DNA of 21,001 bases from a virus. The stretch lies in the IMG/VR virus record IMGVR_UViG_3300032236_000137, positions 1 to 21,001 of that record; one strand, written 5' to 3'. The position numbers and the translations under genes were made by a program. The notes below the pieces were generated by a model. It was not told the DNA's origin and ran no database searches. It saw only the letters and a list, made by a program, of their open reading frames with translations. This document shows, piece by piece, positions 1-6,924 of this stretch. Position 1 is the stretch's first letter. Each line of letters begins with the position of its first letter.

Positions 1-401
1 AACATTTCGTCAAGTTGCTCTTCAGTAATCTTCTCTTCGTAGAAGGCTGACATCAAAGCACCTTCATTGATGACTCGTTTCATTTCGTAAACGTCGTCAG
101 CAATTCCTGCAGTAGCAATAATACGCTCTGCGGTCTCTTCGTCAAGTACCCGCTTTGCTCGGCGTGTCTTCTGCACACGCTGGACTTCACCGATAGGGCT
201 GTCAAGGTAAAGGCTGAGGCTACCTGCGGTGTCCTCGTCGCCCTCGCTCTCGATGTGAGTAAAAATTGCGGCTCGCAGTTCTTTCTGGCGTGCCTCGAGC
301 ATCGACATTGATGCCTTGAGTTTCACGTACTCTGCGACCTGTGATTGAAGGCTGTCTGGATTGCCGAAGCGGATGCCTTCTTCTTCGATGCGATTTGCCA
401 T
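1..401 (-). CDS. Unknown protein, coiled-coil-like, partial at the left edge
   Basis: This open frame starts at ATG 401, preceded by a good AAGGAG site (408-413), and runs off the left edge after 133 codons without a stop, so the C-terminus is missing. The visible part is strongly charged. It has a helical, possibly coiled-coil stretch (about residues 18-50, rich in E, K, A and L), then a basic patch (QKTRRAKR near residue 77), then a helical acidic segment. I see no catalytic motif and do not recognise the family. Its SD overlaps the end of the SNF2-like helicase gene, only 12 bp upstream, so it is probably co-transcribed with the replication genes. A role in DNA metabolism is only guilt by association. 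Confidence 0.8.
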   Translation of the reverse strand, partial: MANRIEEEGIRFGNPDSLQSQVAEYVKLKASMSMLEARQKELRAAIFTHIESEGDEDTAGSLSLYLDSPIGEVQRVQKTRRAKRVLDEETAERIIATAGIADDVYEMKRVINEGALMSAFYEEKITEEQLDEM

Positions 402-413
402 TTGATGCTCCTT

Positions 414-1976
414 CTATTTACCAGATAAGAAGTTAATCAGACTTCCTACCGTTAAGTCAACACCCCCAGAAGAATTAATTCCTTCGCCATCTAGAACTGC
501 ATTGGCTACTGACTTCTTCTGCTGGAGCATGTCGTACTGACGTTGCTCGATTGAATCCTTTACCAGAATATCTTGGATGGTTATTGTAGCCCACTCCGAC
601 GACGTTCTGTTAATGCGACCATTTCTCTGAACTGCTAGTCCAGCAGACCATGGCTGGTCATAGTTTAGCAATAGGTTTGCTTGTGGCAAGTCTACGCCGT
701 AACCGCCCGCATCGCTAGAAACCAGAACTCTGATGTGGGCTCTGGTTTGGAACTTAACCTTAGCATCCTCTTTCTTGGTGGCGTTCATCTCACCTGTGTA
801 TGCCACCGCTCCGTAGCCCTTGGCGTTAAGTCTCTCCACTATCTCGGATACCGAGGATAGGTAGGATGTGAACACTACCGCTTTGTAGGACTCGTCGATG
901 TCTAGGTGCTCAGCAAGGTAGTCGATGGCTGCATCTAGTTTTGGCGTCTTGGAGATTCCGTGGAGTAGGTCTCCCAGCGAGTGCACGTACGCACTGCCCT
1001 TGCCGTTCTGTTCTTGGAAGTTCTCATAACTCTCAAGTAGTACTTGAGGGCTTGAGCACAACATTCTGAGGGCACCAATGCGGGACATGATTTCCCCACG
1101 CATCTGGTTGGCTGGGTCACTTGGGTCGAACGCTTGCCCGTAGTGGGAGGCTAGGTTGAAGTTCTTGCCGAATAGTTCGCTGGCTTGCGTCAGCAACTCA
1201 ACTAGGTCAGCGGCGATGTACTTGTAGAGGGAGGCAGACGCCTTGTCTAGCGGGATGAGCAATGGCTCTCGGTAGACCGCATCAGGAAGGAACGGGGCGA
1301 CGTCCTCATCCTTCTGGGCTTTTCTTACGGAGGACTCCACAAGAACCTTATGGAGAGTCGGTAGGTTGCGGTATCTCTGGACGCCACCGAAGTGGTTTCT
1401 AACTATGAACGTCTTATCGAAGATGTCGAAGCGCCCAAGGATGTTGGGGTCAACGAACTGCATGATGGAGTAAATCTCCTCAGGCTTGCCGTTCTCTATC
1501 GGCGTTCCTGTGAGAGCAAATCTGACAGGTACTCTTTTTGCAAGTTCCTTAACCTTTTTTGCTCGCTTGGCTCTGAAGCCTTTGATTGCGGTTGCCTCGT
1601 CACAAATGATTGCATCAAACGCAAAATCTTTAATAATGTCCCAGTCATTAACTACCTGTTCGTAATTCATAATCACGTAGTCATACTCGACTACCTGCCC
1701 GTAAAGTTTGGCTCTCTGAGCCTTTGTGCCATCGATGACTAGGGAAGAGGAGTCGCTAAACTTTGTGACTTCTTTTTGCCATTGGTACTTCAAGGATGAC
1801 AGGCATAGAACCAGAACGGTCCTAGCCACTTTGCCGCTATATCTGAGTTCCTCGACTGCGGCGATGGTCATTGGGGTTTTACCCAGACCCATTTCGTAGG
1901 CAACCAGAATCTTCTGCTTGTCTACCATCTTGGTGACGGCATCAACCTGATATGGTTTCAGGGTTCCTTTGAACAT
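414..1976 (-). CDS. SNF2-type (superfamily 2) DNA helicase/translocase
   Basis: Likely an ATP-dependent DNA translocase or helicase of the SNF2/DEAD-like superfamily. Counting from ATG 1976 (520 aa): a Q-like motif (LKPYQ, residues 6-10), Walker A EMGLGKT (28-34), motif II DEAT (126-129, where classical SNF2 proteins have DEAH or DEAQ), motif III LTGTP (155-159), motif V DAGGYGVDL (422-430) and motif VI QRNGRINR (450-457) with arginine finger candidates. Both RecA-like lobes are therefore complete. A longer GTG start at 2018 is possible, but ATG 1976 has GGAG nine bases upstream and overlaps the primase gene by only 35 bp, so I prefer it. The usual long SNF2 insertions are short, as in phage versions. 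Its place after primase and DnaB suggests a role in phage replication, recombination or fork remodelling; the exact substrate is unknown. Confidence 0.9.
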   Translation of the reverse strand: MFKGTLKPYQVDAVTKMVDKQKILVAYEMGLGKTPMTIAAVEELRYSGKVARTVLVLCLSSLKYQWQKEVTKFSDSSSLVIDGTKAQRAKLYGQVVEYDYVIMNYEQVVNDWDIIKDFAFDAIICDEATAIKGFRAKRAKKVKELAKRVPVRFALTGTPIENGKPEEIYSIMQFVDPNILGRFDIFDKTFIVRNHFGGVQRYRNLPTLHKVLVESSVRKAQKDEDVAPFLPDAVYREPLLIPLDKASASLYKYIAADLVELLTQASELFGKNFNLASHYGQAFDPSDPANQMRGEIMSRIGALRMLCSSPQVLLESYENFQEQNGKGSAYVHSLGDLLHGISKTPKLDAAIDYLAEHLDIDESYKAVVFTSYLSSVSEIVERLNAKGYGAVAYTGEMNATKKEDAKVKFQTRAHIRVLVSSDAGGYGVDLPQANLLLNYDQPWSAGLAVQRNGRINRTSSEWATITIQDILVKDSIEQRQYDMLQQKKSVANAVLDGEGINSSGGVDLTVGSLINFLSGK

Positions 1977-2943
1977 ATGCCGATTCTCCAAGAAGTGCTG
2001 ATTGTGCGTTTTCCACACCCCAGCGAATCTCTTCGTCGGTCATGTCACCAGGGTCTTTTTTGCCACTACCACCATAGTTGAAAAAGAACAAATTTAAACC
2101 GTATTTGCGAGACCATTCCAGCATCTCCTTTGATGCCTTGTAGCCAGCCTTATCGTTGTCGAAGGCGGCGACTATCTTGTTTGAGTAGCGAAGAAGTTTT
2201 ACTTGTTCTTCCGACGGGGACGACCCACAGATAGCCACTCCTCCAGCAATACCAGCAGAGTCAATGCGGACACAATCAAGGGGAGACTCAACAACAACAG
2301 CAAGTTCAGCACTTTGGTTCTCAATTCCGAATAGGGTTTTTGACTTGGCTAGACCTGTTGGGCGATTGAAGAAGGTGCGGTCTACTGTCCCCTTCTCCTG
2401 CCAGCCTAGCAACTTGCCCGTATTAGGGACACGCAATGGGAGAATCCACGCCTTCTTGTTGGCATCCCACAAAACGTGATATTTGCTTATGGAGGTCTCC
2501 ATAAGATTTCGCTTTTTCGCCTCTTCTGATGGAGGTGCTACAAAGACTGCCAGACGGGCTTCAGACATCTCGAGGGGCTTTGGGATGTCCTTGATGTAGG
2601 TAGGCAGTTCGTTCAACTGCTCCATAAGGTCTTCAATGGAAATCTCGGCGCTGTGCTTGAGCCATTCCTTAGCGGCTTGATAGTCGTAACTCTTTACGTC
2701 GCCCCACGAGGTGATGTACAACTGCTTAACGTCGCAGACCAGTTGGAGCAGGTTACCCTTGTAGCCACAGGAGAAGCAGGTGTGCATGCCCGACTCGAGG
2801 TTAATCCACCATGATGGCGAGTTGTCTCGTCGCCCAGTTCGCTCCTCGTGCATAGGACACAGCGCAGTGGCTTCTACCGCATGTTCCGTGTAGTCAACGC
2901 CTAGGGCGTCTAGGGCACTAATAACGTCATACGTTATGCCCAT
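1942..2943 (-). CDS. DnaG-type DNA primase (CHC2 zinc finger plus TOPRIM)
   Basis: Makes RNA primers for DNA synthesis. From ATG 2943 (333 aa) there is an N-terminal zinc-binding domain with C29, H32, C56 and C59 (CPMH ... CFSC), typical of CHC2 primases. The TOPRIM catalytic core has E219 in VVVES, the DxD pair D262/D264 in FDNDKAG, and a third acidic site in KKDPGD (around 297-300). The protein is about half the length of E. coli DnaG and has no obvious extra C-terminal helicase-binding domain, as is common for phage primases. The frame can be opened to TTG 2955, but the GGAG inside that extension is the SD for ATG 2943, and ATG 2943 overlaps the stop of the DnaB-like gene as TAATG. I therefore choose 2943. 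It is almost certainly the partner of the adjacent DnaB-like helicase. Confidence 0.93.
   Translation of the reverse strand: MGITYDVISALDALGVDYTEHAVEATALCPMHEERTGRRDNSPSWWINLESGMHTCFSCGYKGNLLQLVCDVKQLYITSWGDVKSYDYQAAKEWLKHSAEISIEDLMEQLNELPTYIKDIPKPLEMSEARLAVFVAPPSEEAKKRNLMETSISKYHVLWDANKKAWILPLRVPNTGKLLGWQEKGTVDRTFFNRPTGLAKSKTLFGIENQSAELAVVVESPLDCVRIDSAGIAGGVAICGSSPSEEQVKLLRYSNKIVAAFDNDKAGYKASKEMLEWSRKYGLNLFFFNYGGSGKKDPGDMTDEEIRWGVENAQSALLGESAYVQRNPETISG
1986..1989 (-). promoter_or_regulatory. Ribosome binding site deciding the SNF2-like helicase start
   Basis: GGAG (minus strand) lies nine bases before ATG 1976, inside the end of the primase gene. The alternative GTG at 2018 has no comparable site, only a G-rich run directly against it. 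Confidence 0.6.
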
Positions 2944-4190
2944 TAGAGACTCCAAGGAGTGCAGTACTTGCAGGTCTTCTTCTTCTCTTCATCGTGGAAG
3001 CAACCAGTCTCCCAGTCCCAAGTAATCTCTTCAGAACTTGGTGGGCAGTTACGAGACTGAACAATCTTGAGTAGGCGTTGCTTCTCTTCGTCCTCGATTG
3101 GCTCGAGACCTAGGATTACGTCTGAGTCTTGGAAGAACGATGATGAGTAACCGATTGAGTCCGCCGAAACCTTGCCGCCCTTCATCTTCCAGAGCAGGGT
3201 CTGGGTGGTGATGACGATTGGGATGTTCATTTTCTGGGCGACACGCTTGAGACCACGAGTAATGTTCGTCAATGCCTGTGGAGTATTAGCCTCGCCAGTC
3301 ACTTGGTCAAACATCAGGTAGACACCATCGACAAATACGATGTCTGGAGTCAACTGCTCAATCTTTGCTACGAGAGCGTCGATGGTCAGACCGCCCATGG
3401 CATCCACGAGGTGGAATGGGTGCTCCGTCTTCATGTCGTCAAGCAACTTCTTGTAGCGTTCCTCTTCAATCGACAACAGTTTTCCATTGCGGAATCGGGT
3501 TGCCGAGAGGTGGGCACGGATAGAGTCGTGGCGCTGAGACTGCTCGTGGTTGTTCATCTCAAACGATTGGAACATCGGGGTCATGCCCGATGCGTGAACG
3601 TTGACTGCCATCTGTAGTGCAATCTGCGACTTACCTGTCTTAGGTGGAGCGATGACGGTAATCAACTGTCCGCCCTGAAGACCAGAGGTTGCTTCGTCAA
3701 TCTTGCTGAAGCCCGTGGCGATACCCAGCAACTTGTGCTGTTGCAGATTCTCGTACTCTTCAAAACGCTTATCAGTATTCGAGGTCAGGTCTACGTGCGT
3801 GGTTCCAATGACGCCCTGAGCGTTCACCAGCGAGACAGTCTTGCTCATCTCGGCAAGGGCTGACTCGTGGTCGTTCTGCGACATCTTCTGCATGATGTCT
3901 TGGATGCCGCCTCGAGTCAGTACGTTACGGCGGAACGTGACCATCGTGTCGATGAGGTAGTCGAGAGACTCCTCAATGTTGTAGATGGTGAAGTTAGGGA
4001 AGTTATCCTTAACGGTCTCCGCAGTTGGTACTACACGATAGTTGGCATAGTGCTCGCGGATGAATACCCAGACACGGCGTAGGTCGTCATCGACAAACCA
4101 GTCGTCCTTGATGCCCTGTTCGATTACAGGAATAATCACACGGTCTTTGATGACCTTGCTTACTAGCCTTTGCTCATTATCCAATGCCAT
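2943..4190 (-). CDS. DnaB-type replicative DNA helicase
   Basis: Predicted hexameric replicative helicase, 415 aa, start ATG 4190 with a purine-rich SD (AAGGAAGAGGG) upstream. An all-helical N-terminal domain (about 1-130) resembles the DnaB N domain. The RecA-like motor follows: Walker A APPKTGKS (181-188), FEM with the catalytic E211, Walker B IVFVD (284-288), the TTQ motif (328-330), and SRNCP (379-383) in the place of the usual RNGP arginine-finger loop, keeping R380 but with Cys instead of Gly. The C-terminal tail adds C397, C407 and C410, giving four cysteines near the end, which could bind a metal. It follows the unknown 139-aa gene and overlaps the primase start by TAATG, consistent with helicase-primase co-production. 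Confidence 0.92.
   Translation of the reverse strand: MALDNEQRLVSKVIKDRVIIPVIEQGIKDDWFVDDDLRRVWVFIREHYANYRVVPTAETVKDNFPNFTIYNIEESLDYLIDTMVTFRRNVLTRGGIQDIMQKMSQNDHESALAEMSKTVSLVNAQGVIGTTHVDLTSNTDKRFEEYENLQQHKLLGIATGFSKIDEATSGLQGGQLITVIAPPKTGKSQIALQMAVNVHASGMTPMFQSFEMNNHEQSQRHDSIRAHLSATRFRNGKLLSIEEERYKKLLDDMKTEHPFHLVDAMGGLTIDALVAKIEQLTPDIVFVDGVYLMFDQVTGEANTPQALTNITRGLKRVAQKMNIPIVITTQTLLWKMKGGKVSADSIGYSSSFFQDSDVILGLEPIEDEEKQRLLKIVQSRNCPPSSEEITWDWETGCFHDEEKKKTCKYCTPWSL
2950..2953 (-). promoter_or_regulatory. Ribosome binding site deciding the primase start
   Basis: GGAG (minus strand) is six bases before ATG 2943. It lies inside the would-be TTG-initiated extension, which argues that the extension is not translated as part of the primase. 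Confidence 0.65.
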
Positions 4191-4211
4191 TGGATGCCCT
4201 CTTCCTTCTTA

Positions 4212-4631
4212 CTAAAGATTGTAAAGTTCTATGCCCTTTGACCCATAACGGGCTACCCTGCCAGGGACATCTACGATGCCAACCAAGTTCGGGCGATACG
4301 GAAGTTCATCGATGAAGTCATTGATGTCCGAGTAAACCTCCGAGTAGTTAAACGGATTGGTTCCACGCTTGTCAAGTTTCTCCATAATCTGGGTAACAAG
4401 AACTTCAGTCCAGAGGTCTGTTTCAAATGCAGCAAGTTCGATTGACATGCCGTACTTGTTTGCCACAGTCCACAGATGGGATAGGGCTAGGTGGTCGATT
4501 GAGTTAATCTTGCGTTCTTCCGTGGTAGGGAGGAGCACTCGCTTCTTCTCAATAACTTCTGACTTGATGATGGTGTCGATAACCACAATCAAACGCCGAG
4601 GGGTTTCGTTAGAGATGTCTCCGCCTTGCAC
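4212..4631 (-). CDS. Unknown protein in the replication operon
   Basis: A 139-aa protein of unknown function. It starts with GTG 4631, which overlaps the stop of the SWIM protein gene as TAGTG and has GGAG eight bases upstream. The sequence alternates predicted strands and helices: a hydrophobic strand RLIVVIDT (about 13-20), a helical middle with a second strand GMSIELAAF (about 60-68), and a third strand VGIVDV near the end. This looks like a compact alpha/beta (Rossmann- or HAD-like) fold, but I cannot find a convincing catalytic motif and do not assign a family. It sits between the SWIM protein and the DnaB-like helicase, so an accessory replication or recombination role is possible by context only. 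Confidence 0.8.
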   Translation of the reverse strand: MQGGDISNETPRRLIVVIDTIIKSEVIEKKRVLLPTTEERKINSIDHLALSHLWTVANKYGMSIELAAFETDLWTEVLVTQIMEKLDKRGTNPFNYSEVYSDINDFIDELPYRPNLVGIVDVPGRVARYGSKGIELYNL

Positions 4632-4993
4632 TATAGGGTCTCCACTTTTCCGTAGCGAAGAACCAAGTCGCGGAACAAGTCGGTATCTCCTAGCGCATCC
4701 AGAGCATCTTCTTCCTCAACATCTTCTGGGATAGAAAGGTTGAACACACCTTCGGTCTTTGCCAATTGTTCTTTTAGGTACTTGGTGTGCTTGCAGCGAC
4801 CCAACTTCGAGAACCGCTCGCAGGTGCAACGCATCTTCTGCGAGTTCATTGCGTCAACTGATACCTCAGAGATTACGCCAGATGACTTAGGGTCAGGAGC
4901 ATCGGGGTTAGCCTTGTAAGACTCGTTGTCTGCTGGGCTCCACTCAAACTCTTCATCGAGGAAGAACTGGATTGTCCGCCATTCAATTTCCAT
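4631..4993 (-). CDS. SWIM-type zinc-motif protein
   Basis: A 120-aa acidic protein. Counting from ATG 4993 it has C56, C58, C67 and H69 in the spacing CxC-x8-CxH, which is the SWIM zinc-finger signature; basic residues surround it (KMRCTCERFSKLGRCKHTK). The C-terminal third is very acidic (EDVEEEDALD). SWIM motifs are known from transposase-, SNF2- and recombination-mediator-associated proteins, where they bind DNA or protein. A GTG at 5008 would add five residues, but AAAGG lies seven bases before ATG 4993, so I use that. The gene sits between the helicase loader and the DnaB-like helicase genes and is TAGTG-coupled to the next gene. A DNA-binding accessory role is likely; the specific function is unknown. 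Confidence 0.82.
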   Translation of the reverse strand: MEIEWRTIQFFLDEEFEWSPADNESYKANPDAPDPKSSGVISEVSVDAMNSQKMRCTCERFSKLGRCKHTKYLKEQLAKTEGVFNLSIPEDVEEEDALDALGDTDLFRDLVLRYGKVETL

Positions 4994-5000
4994 TGCGTTG

Positions 5001-5005
5001 CCTTT
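5001..5005 (-). promoter_or_regulatory. Ribosome binding site deciding the SWIM protein start
   Basis: AAAGG (minus strand), seven bases before ATG 4993 and directly next to the TGA of the helicase-loader gene (5005-5007). It favours ATG 4993 over GTG 5008. Confidence 0.5.
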
Positions 5006-5721
5006 CACTTCTGGCGCAAATCCTTGCCTAGGAGAGGGACACGATGGAAGGCTTCGTGAACGAAACTTCCCATGGCAGAACCGTACTGGTCTTTCCAGTT
5101 ATCCCGATTTACGTTGGTAGTAATAATTGTAGGTAGAGCCTTGTCGTAACGGGCTCGCAAAATCTCATCGAACGAAGTGTTGTCGTACTTCGAGCCGTAC
5201 TCCTTGCCCAAGTCATCAAGAACTAGGACACGGACATTCAGCCAGTCTTCCTTGGCACGACCATGGAAACCTTCCATCTCGCGGTAAAGGTCTGGGCGCT
5301 CGTCTTCCGATGCGTCAATCAAAGCCTTCTTGCGAGATAGGAACTCTGGAAACGTGAGGTAGTAGATTGGGCGCATGTCGCTAGGCGATAGTCCGCTAGG
5401 GATGCTTAGGATGCGTTCCATCTTGTCCTCAGGCATAAGACGGACAAACTCCATGAGGGCGGTCACTGCGTGAGTGGTCTTGCCACGACCTGGCTCACCA
5501 TCGAACAGAAGACCGACACCAGTGGTGCTGATTCCGCCGATGTTCCTGATGACCTGACCTTCCCAAGCCAACTCGAGCCACTCGTCGATAATCTCTGGGA
5601 ACGAGCCGTTGCGAGCAACGATGTCGCCACGGTCCATGCCCATGAATCGGCGTGGGATGTTAGAGCGGTTGAAAATCCAGTTACGCTTCAAGGTCGATAG
5701 GTCGCCCAAGTTGTAAGCCAT
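5005..5721 (-). CDS. DnaC/IstB-type AAA+ ATPase, putative helicase loader
   Basis: A 238-aa AAA+ protein with Walker A GEPGRGKT (75-82), Walker B VLVLDD (165-170), sensor-1-like TTN (201-203) and a C-terminal region with R227 in a position suited to an arginine finger. Size and motif order match the DnaC/DnaI/IstB group, which load the DnaB hexamer onto single-stranded DNA at an origin. The start ATG 5721 overlaps the stop of the initiator-like gene as TAATG, with AAGGG upstream. Having an initiator-like protein immediately before it and DnaB plus primase soon after strongly supports the helicase-loader role over a transposition helper; no transposase is present. Confidence 0.88.
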   Translation of the reverse strand: MAYNLGDLSTLKRNWIFNRSNIPRRFMGMDRGDIVARNGSFPEIIDEWLELAWEGQVIRNIGGISTTGVGLLFDGEPGRGKTTHAVTALMEFVRLMPEDKMERILSIPSGLSPSDMRPIYYLTFPEFLSRKKALIDASEDERPDLYREMEGFHGRAKEDWLNVRVLVLDDLGKEYGSKYDNTSFDEILRARYDKALPTIITTNVNRDNWKDQYGSAMGSFVHEAFHRVPLLGKDLRQK

Positions 5722-6647
5722 TAGTTGCCCTTCAGTTTTGCTTCATAGCGTGCTAGTGCAGCACGACCTGGCATTGAGTCATCAAACTGCTTGCCGTCAG
5801 AAGCATAAACATACAGGCTTTCTTCATCAACTGCAACTGCCGTCTCAATCGAGACGTTCGAGGCTAGGAACTCGGTGATTGAGTTGAGGAAGATTCCGTG
5901 TGCGTTCTTGGGGAACTTCTTGATTGCAACTAGGTTGCGCTCATCACCAAAGAACTTATTCAGGGCGGCAATCTCCTGCTCTGCGGTAACCCCAAACTTC
6001 TTGCGGTTGGTAGCCAGAGCAATAGCCAGACGCTTGGTGTTTACCAGACCTGGGATGCCACGAATCTTTTCATAGACCTTGGCGGCAAACTCTGAGGCAA
6101 CATCCTGAGAGGTCCACTTCTCCATAGGCTTTTGAGAACGGTGAATCTTCCCACGCACCGCAGGTGCGGTCCCGCCAGGGACTTCCCCCTCAAGTAGACC
6201 GAATCCCCCAACTTCGTCATCTTCGTTCCAACGATTGACCACTGAACCCTCCTGAAGGGATTTATATGACTTATTAGTAGATTTAGTCTTATTAGTAGAC
6301 TTAGTAGTTATAGAGACACGTGTTGTTGTGTCACTGATGACACGTCCTGCGGACGTCTCTTCGACCTCAATTTTGGCTTTCGATGTGTCACGGGTGGAAC
6401 ATCGCAAAAGGGTATAGCGGTTCTCATCCCACAACCCGTAGTTACGTTTTGTGCGATTGACCTTTACCCATCCGCTCTCGACCAATGCCTCAACGGCACG
6501 GTGGACAGATGAGCGTGAGTATCCCGTTAGATTGCCAAGGTCTTCCATGGATGCACGGACTTCACCCCAGCGAGTTTCTAAGTGGCGCATAGCCAAAAAT
6601 ACCTTGAGTTGCGCTGATGGCAATTCAAGTAGTTCTAAATCCGACAT
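5721..6647 (-). CDS. Winged-helix replication-initiator-like protein (lambda O / DnaD-like role)
   Basis: A 308-aa protein starting at ATG 6647 with a strong AGGAGG site five bases upstream. Residues about 10-80 look like a winged helix-turn-helix (SMEDLGNLTGYSRSSVHRAVEALVESGW, given here in part: helix 35-48, recognition helix 45-55, wing about 60-80). A long low-complexity linker (about 85-175) contains the repeated peptide KSTNK. The C-terminal domain (about 176-308) is mostly helical. N-terminal DNA-binding domain, flexible linker and C-terminal partner-binding domain is the plan of phage initiators such as lambda O and of DnaD-like proteins. The next gene encodes a helicase loader. The linker-coding DNA holds an iteron-like, AT-rich region that may be the origin. 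A transcriptional regulator is the alternative, but the context favours an initiator. Confidence 0.8.
   Translation of the reverse strand: MSDLELLELPSAQLKVFLAMRHLETRWGEVRASMEDLGNLTGYSRSSVHRAVEALVESGWVKVNRTKRNYGLWDENRYTLLRCSTRDTSKAKIEVEETSAGRVISDTTTRVSITTKSTNKTKSTNKSYKSLQEGSVVNRWNEDDEVGGFGLLEGEVPGGTAPAVRGKIHRSQKPMEKWTSQDVASEFAAKVYEKIRGIPGLVNTKRLAIALATNRKKFGVTAEQEIAALNKFFGDERNLVAIKKFPKNAHGIFLNSITEFLASNVSIETAVAVDEESLYVYASDGKQFDDSMPGRAALARYEAKLKGN
6270..6308. repeat. AT-rich direct repeats (iteron-like)
   Basis: On the plus strand CTTATTAGTAGA occurs at 6270-6281 and again at 6288-6299, an exact 12-mer with an 18-bp period. A shortened third copy, CTTAGTAGT, follows at 6300-6308. The core TTAGTAG thus appears three times (6274, 6292, 6301). 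In protein they give the repeated KSTNK of the initiator linker. Confidence 0.85.
6312..6360. repeat. Nested inverted repeats beside the AT-rich iterons
   Basis: An outer 6-bp inverted repeat AGAGAC (6312-6317) / GTCTCT (6355-6360) encloses two perfect short hairpins: GTGTCA / TGACAC with a 4-nt loop (6328-6333, 6338-6343) and ACGTCC / GGACGT with a 3-nt loop (6342-6347, 6351-6356). The two share two bases, so they cannot both form fully. The 8-bp palindrome ACACGTGT lies at 6316-6323. Confidence 0.8.
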
Positions 6648-6648
6648 G

Positions 6649-6915
6649 TTACCTCCTGCTGATTACCTGAGTAATCTCCTTAGGCTTTGACACTAGTGCC
6701 AAGATGACCAAAGAAATAAACCCAGAAGCAGGAGTATACACGAACAGCAGAACTGTGTGGATTCCCAAAATCCAAAGCGCCGCGAAGGCAAGTGGGAGCG
6801 TGAGCGTTTGCTTGAAAAGTTTAGGATTTACCCAGTTTGAAAGGGCTGAACTGATTAGTTCGACTAAGTAGCCGCTGGCAAATCCTGCGATGATTATTGA
6901 AATTAAAATGTCCAT
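6649..6915 (-). CDS. Small membrane protein of unknown function
   Basis: An 88-aa protein, start ATG 6915. Hydrophobic segments at about 3-25, 38-60 and 63-76 suggest two to three membrane spans, with a short positively charged C-terminus (SKPKE ... ISRR). The start lacks a clear SD, and it lies nine bases after the stop of the large tail protein, so it may depend on translation from upstream. It stands exactly at the border between virion and replication modules. Size and topology would fit a holin, but there is no endolysin gene beside it in this window and no decisive motif, so I leave it unassigned. Confidence 0.7.
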   Translation of the reverse strand: MDILISIIIAGFASGYLVELISSALSNWVNPKLFKQTLTLPLAFAALWILGIHTVLLFVYTPASGFISLVILALVSKPKEITQVISRR

Positions 6916-6924
6916 AAGGACATC

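Larger units (their letters stand above)
6261..6391. other. Candidate replication origin inside the initiator-like gene
   Basis: The segment joins an AT-rich block (6261-6310, 11 G/C out of 50 bases by hand count) with 12-bp direct repeats and, beside it, a cluster of inverted repeats (6312-6360). The pentamer GACAC or its complement GTGTC occurs at 6315, 6328, 6339 and 6385. In lambda and relatives the origin lies within the initiator gene O, in DNA encoding the inter-domain linker, with iterons beside an AT-rich unwinding region. The same layout is seen here. Assignment as origin is inference; the repeats also encode a simple Lys/Ser/Thr/Asn linker and might be protein-level repetition. Confidence 0.5.

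Noticed and set aside
1976-2018. GTG start extending the SNF2-like helicase by 14 codons
   Set aside because: It lacks a spaced SD, overlaps the primase by 77 bp, and adds nothing like the family's N-terminus, whereas ATG 1976 has a GGAG site.
2943-2955. TTG start extending the primase by four codons
   Set aside because: The TTG overlaps the GGAG that serves ATG 2943, and TAATG coupling with the upstream gene favours the ATG.
5005-5721. IstB transposition helper, hence a mobile element
   Set aside because: There is no IstA-type transposase or terminal inverted repeats, and the neighbours are all replication genes, so a helicase loader is the better reading.
6649-6915. Holin assignment for the small membrane protein
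   Set aside because: Size and membrane spans fit, but there is no endolysin next to it, no family motif, and many unrelated phage membrane proteins look alike.
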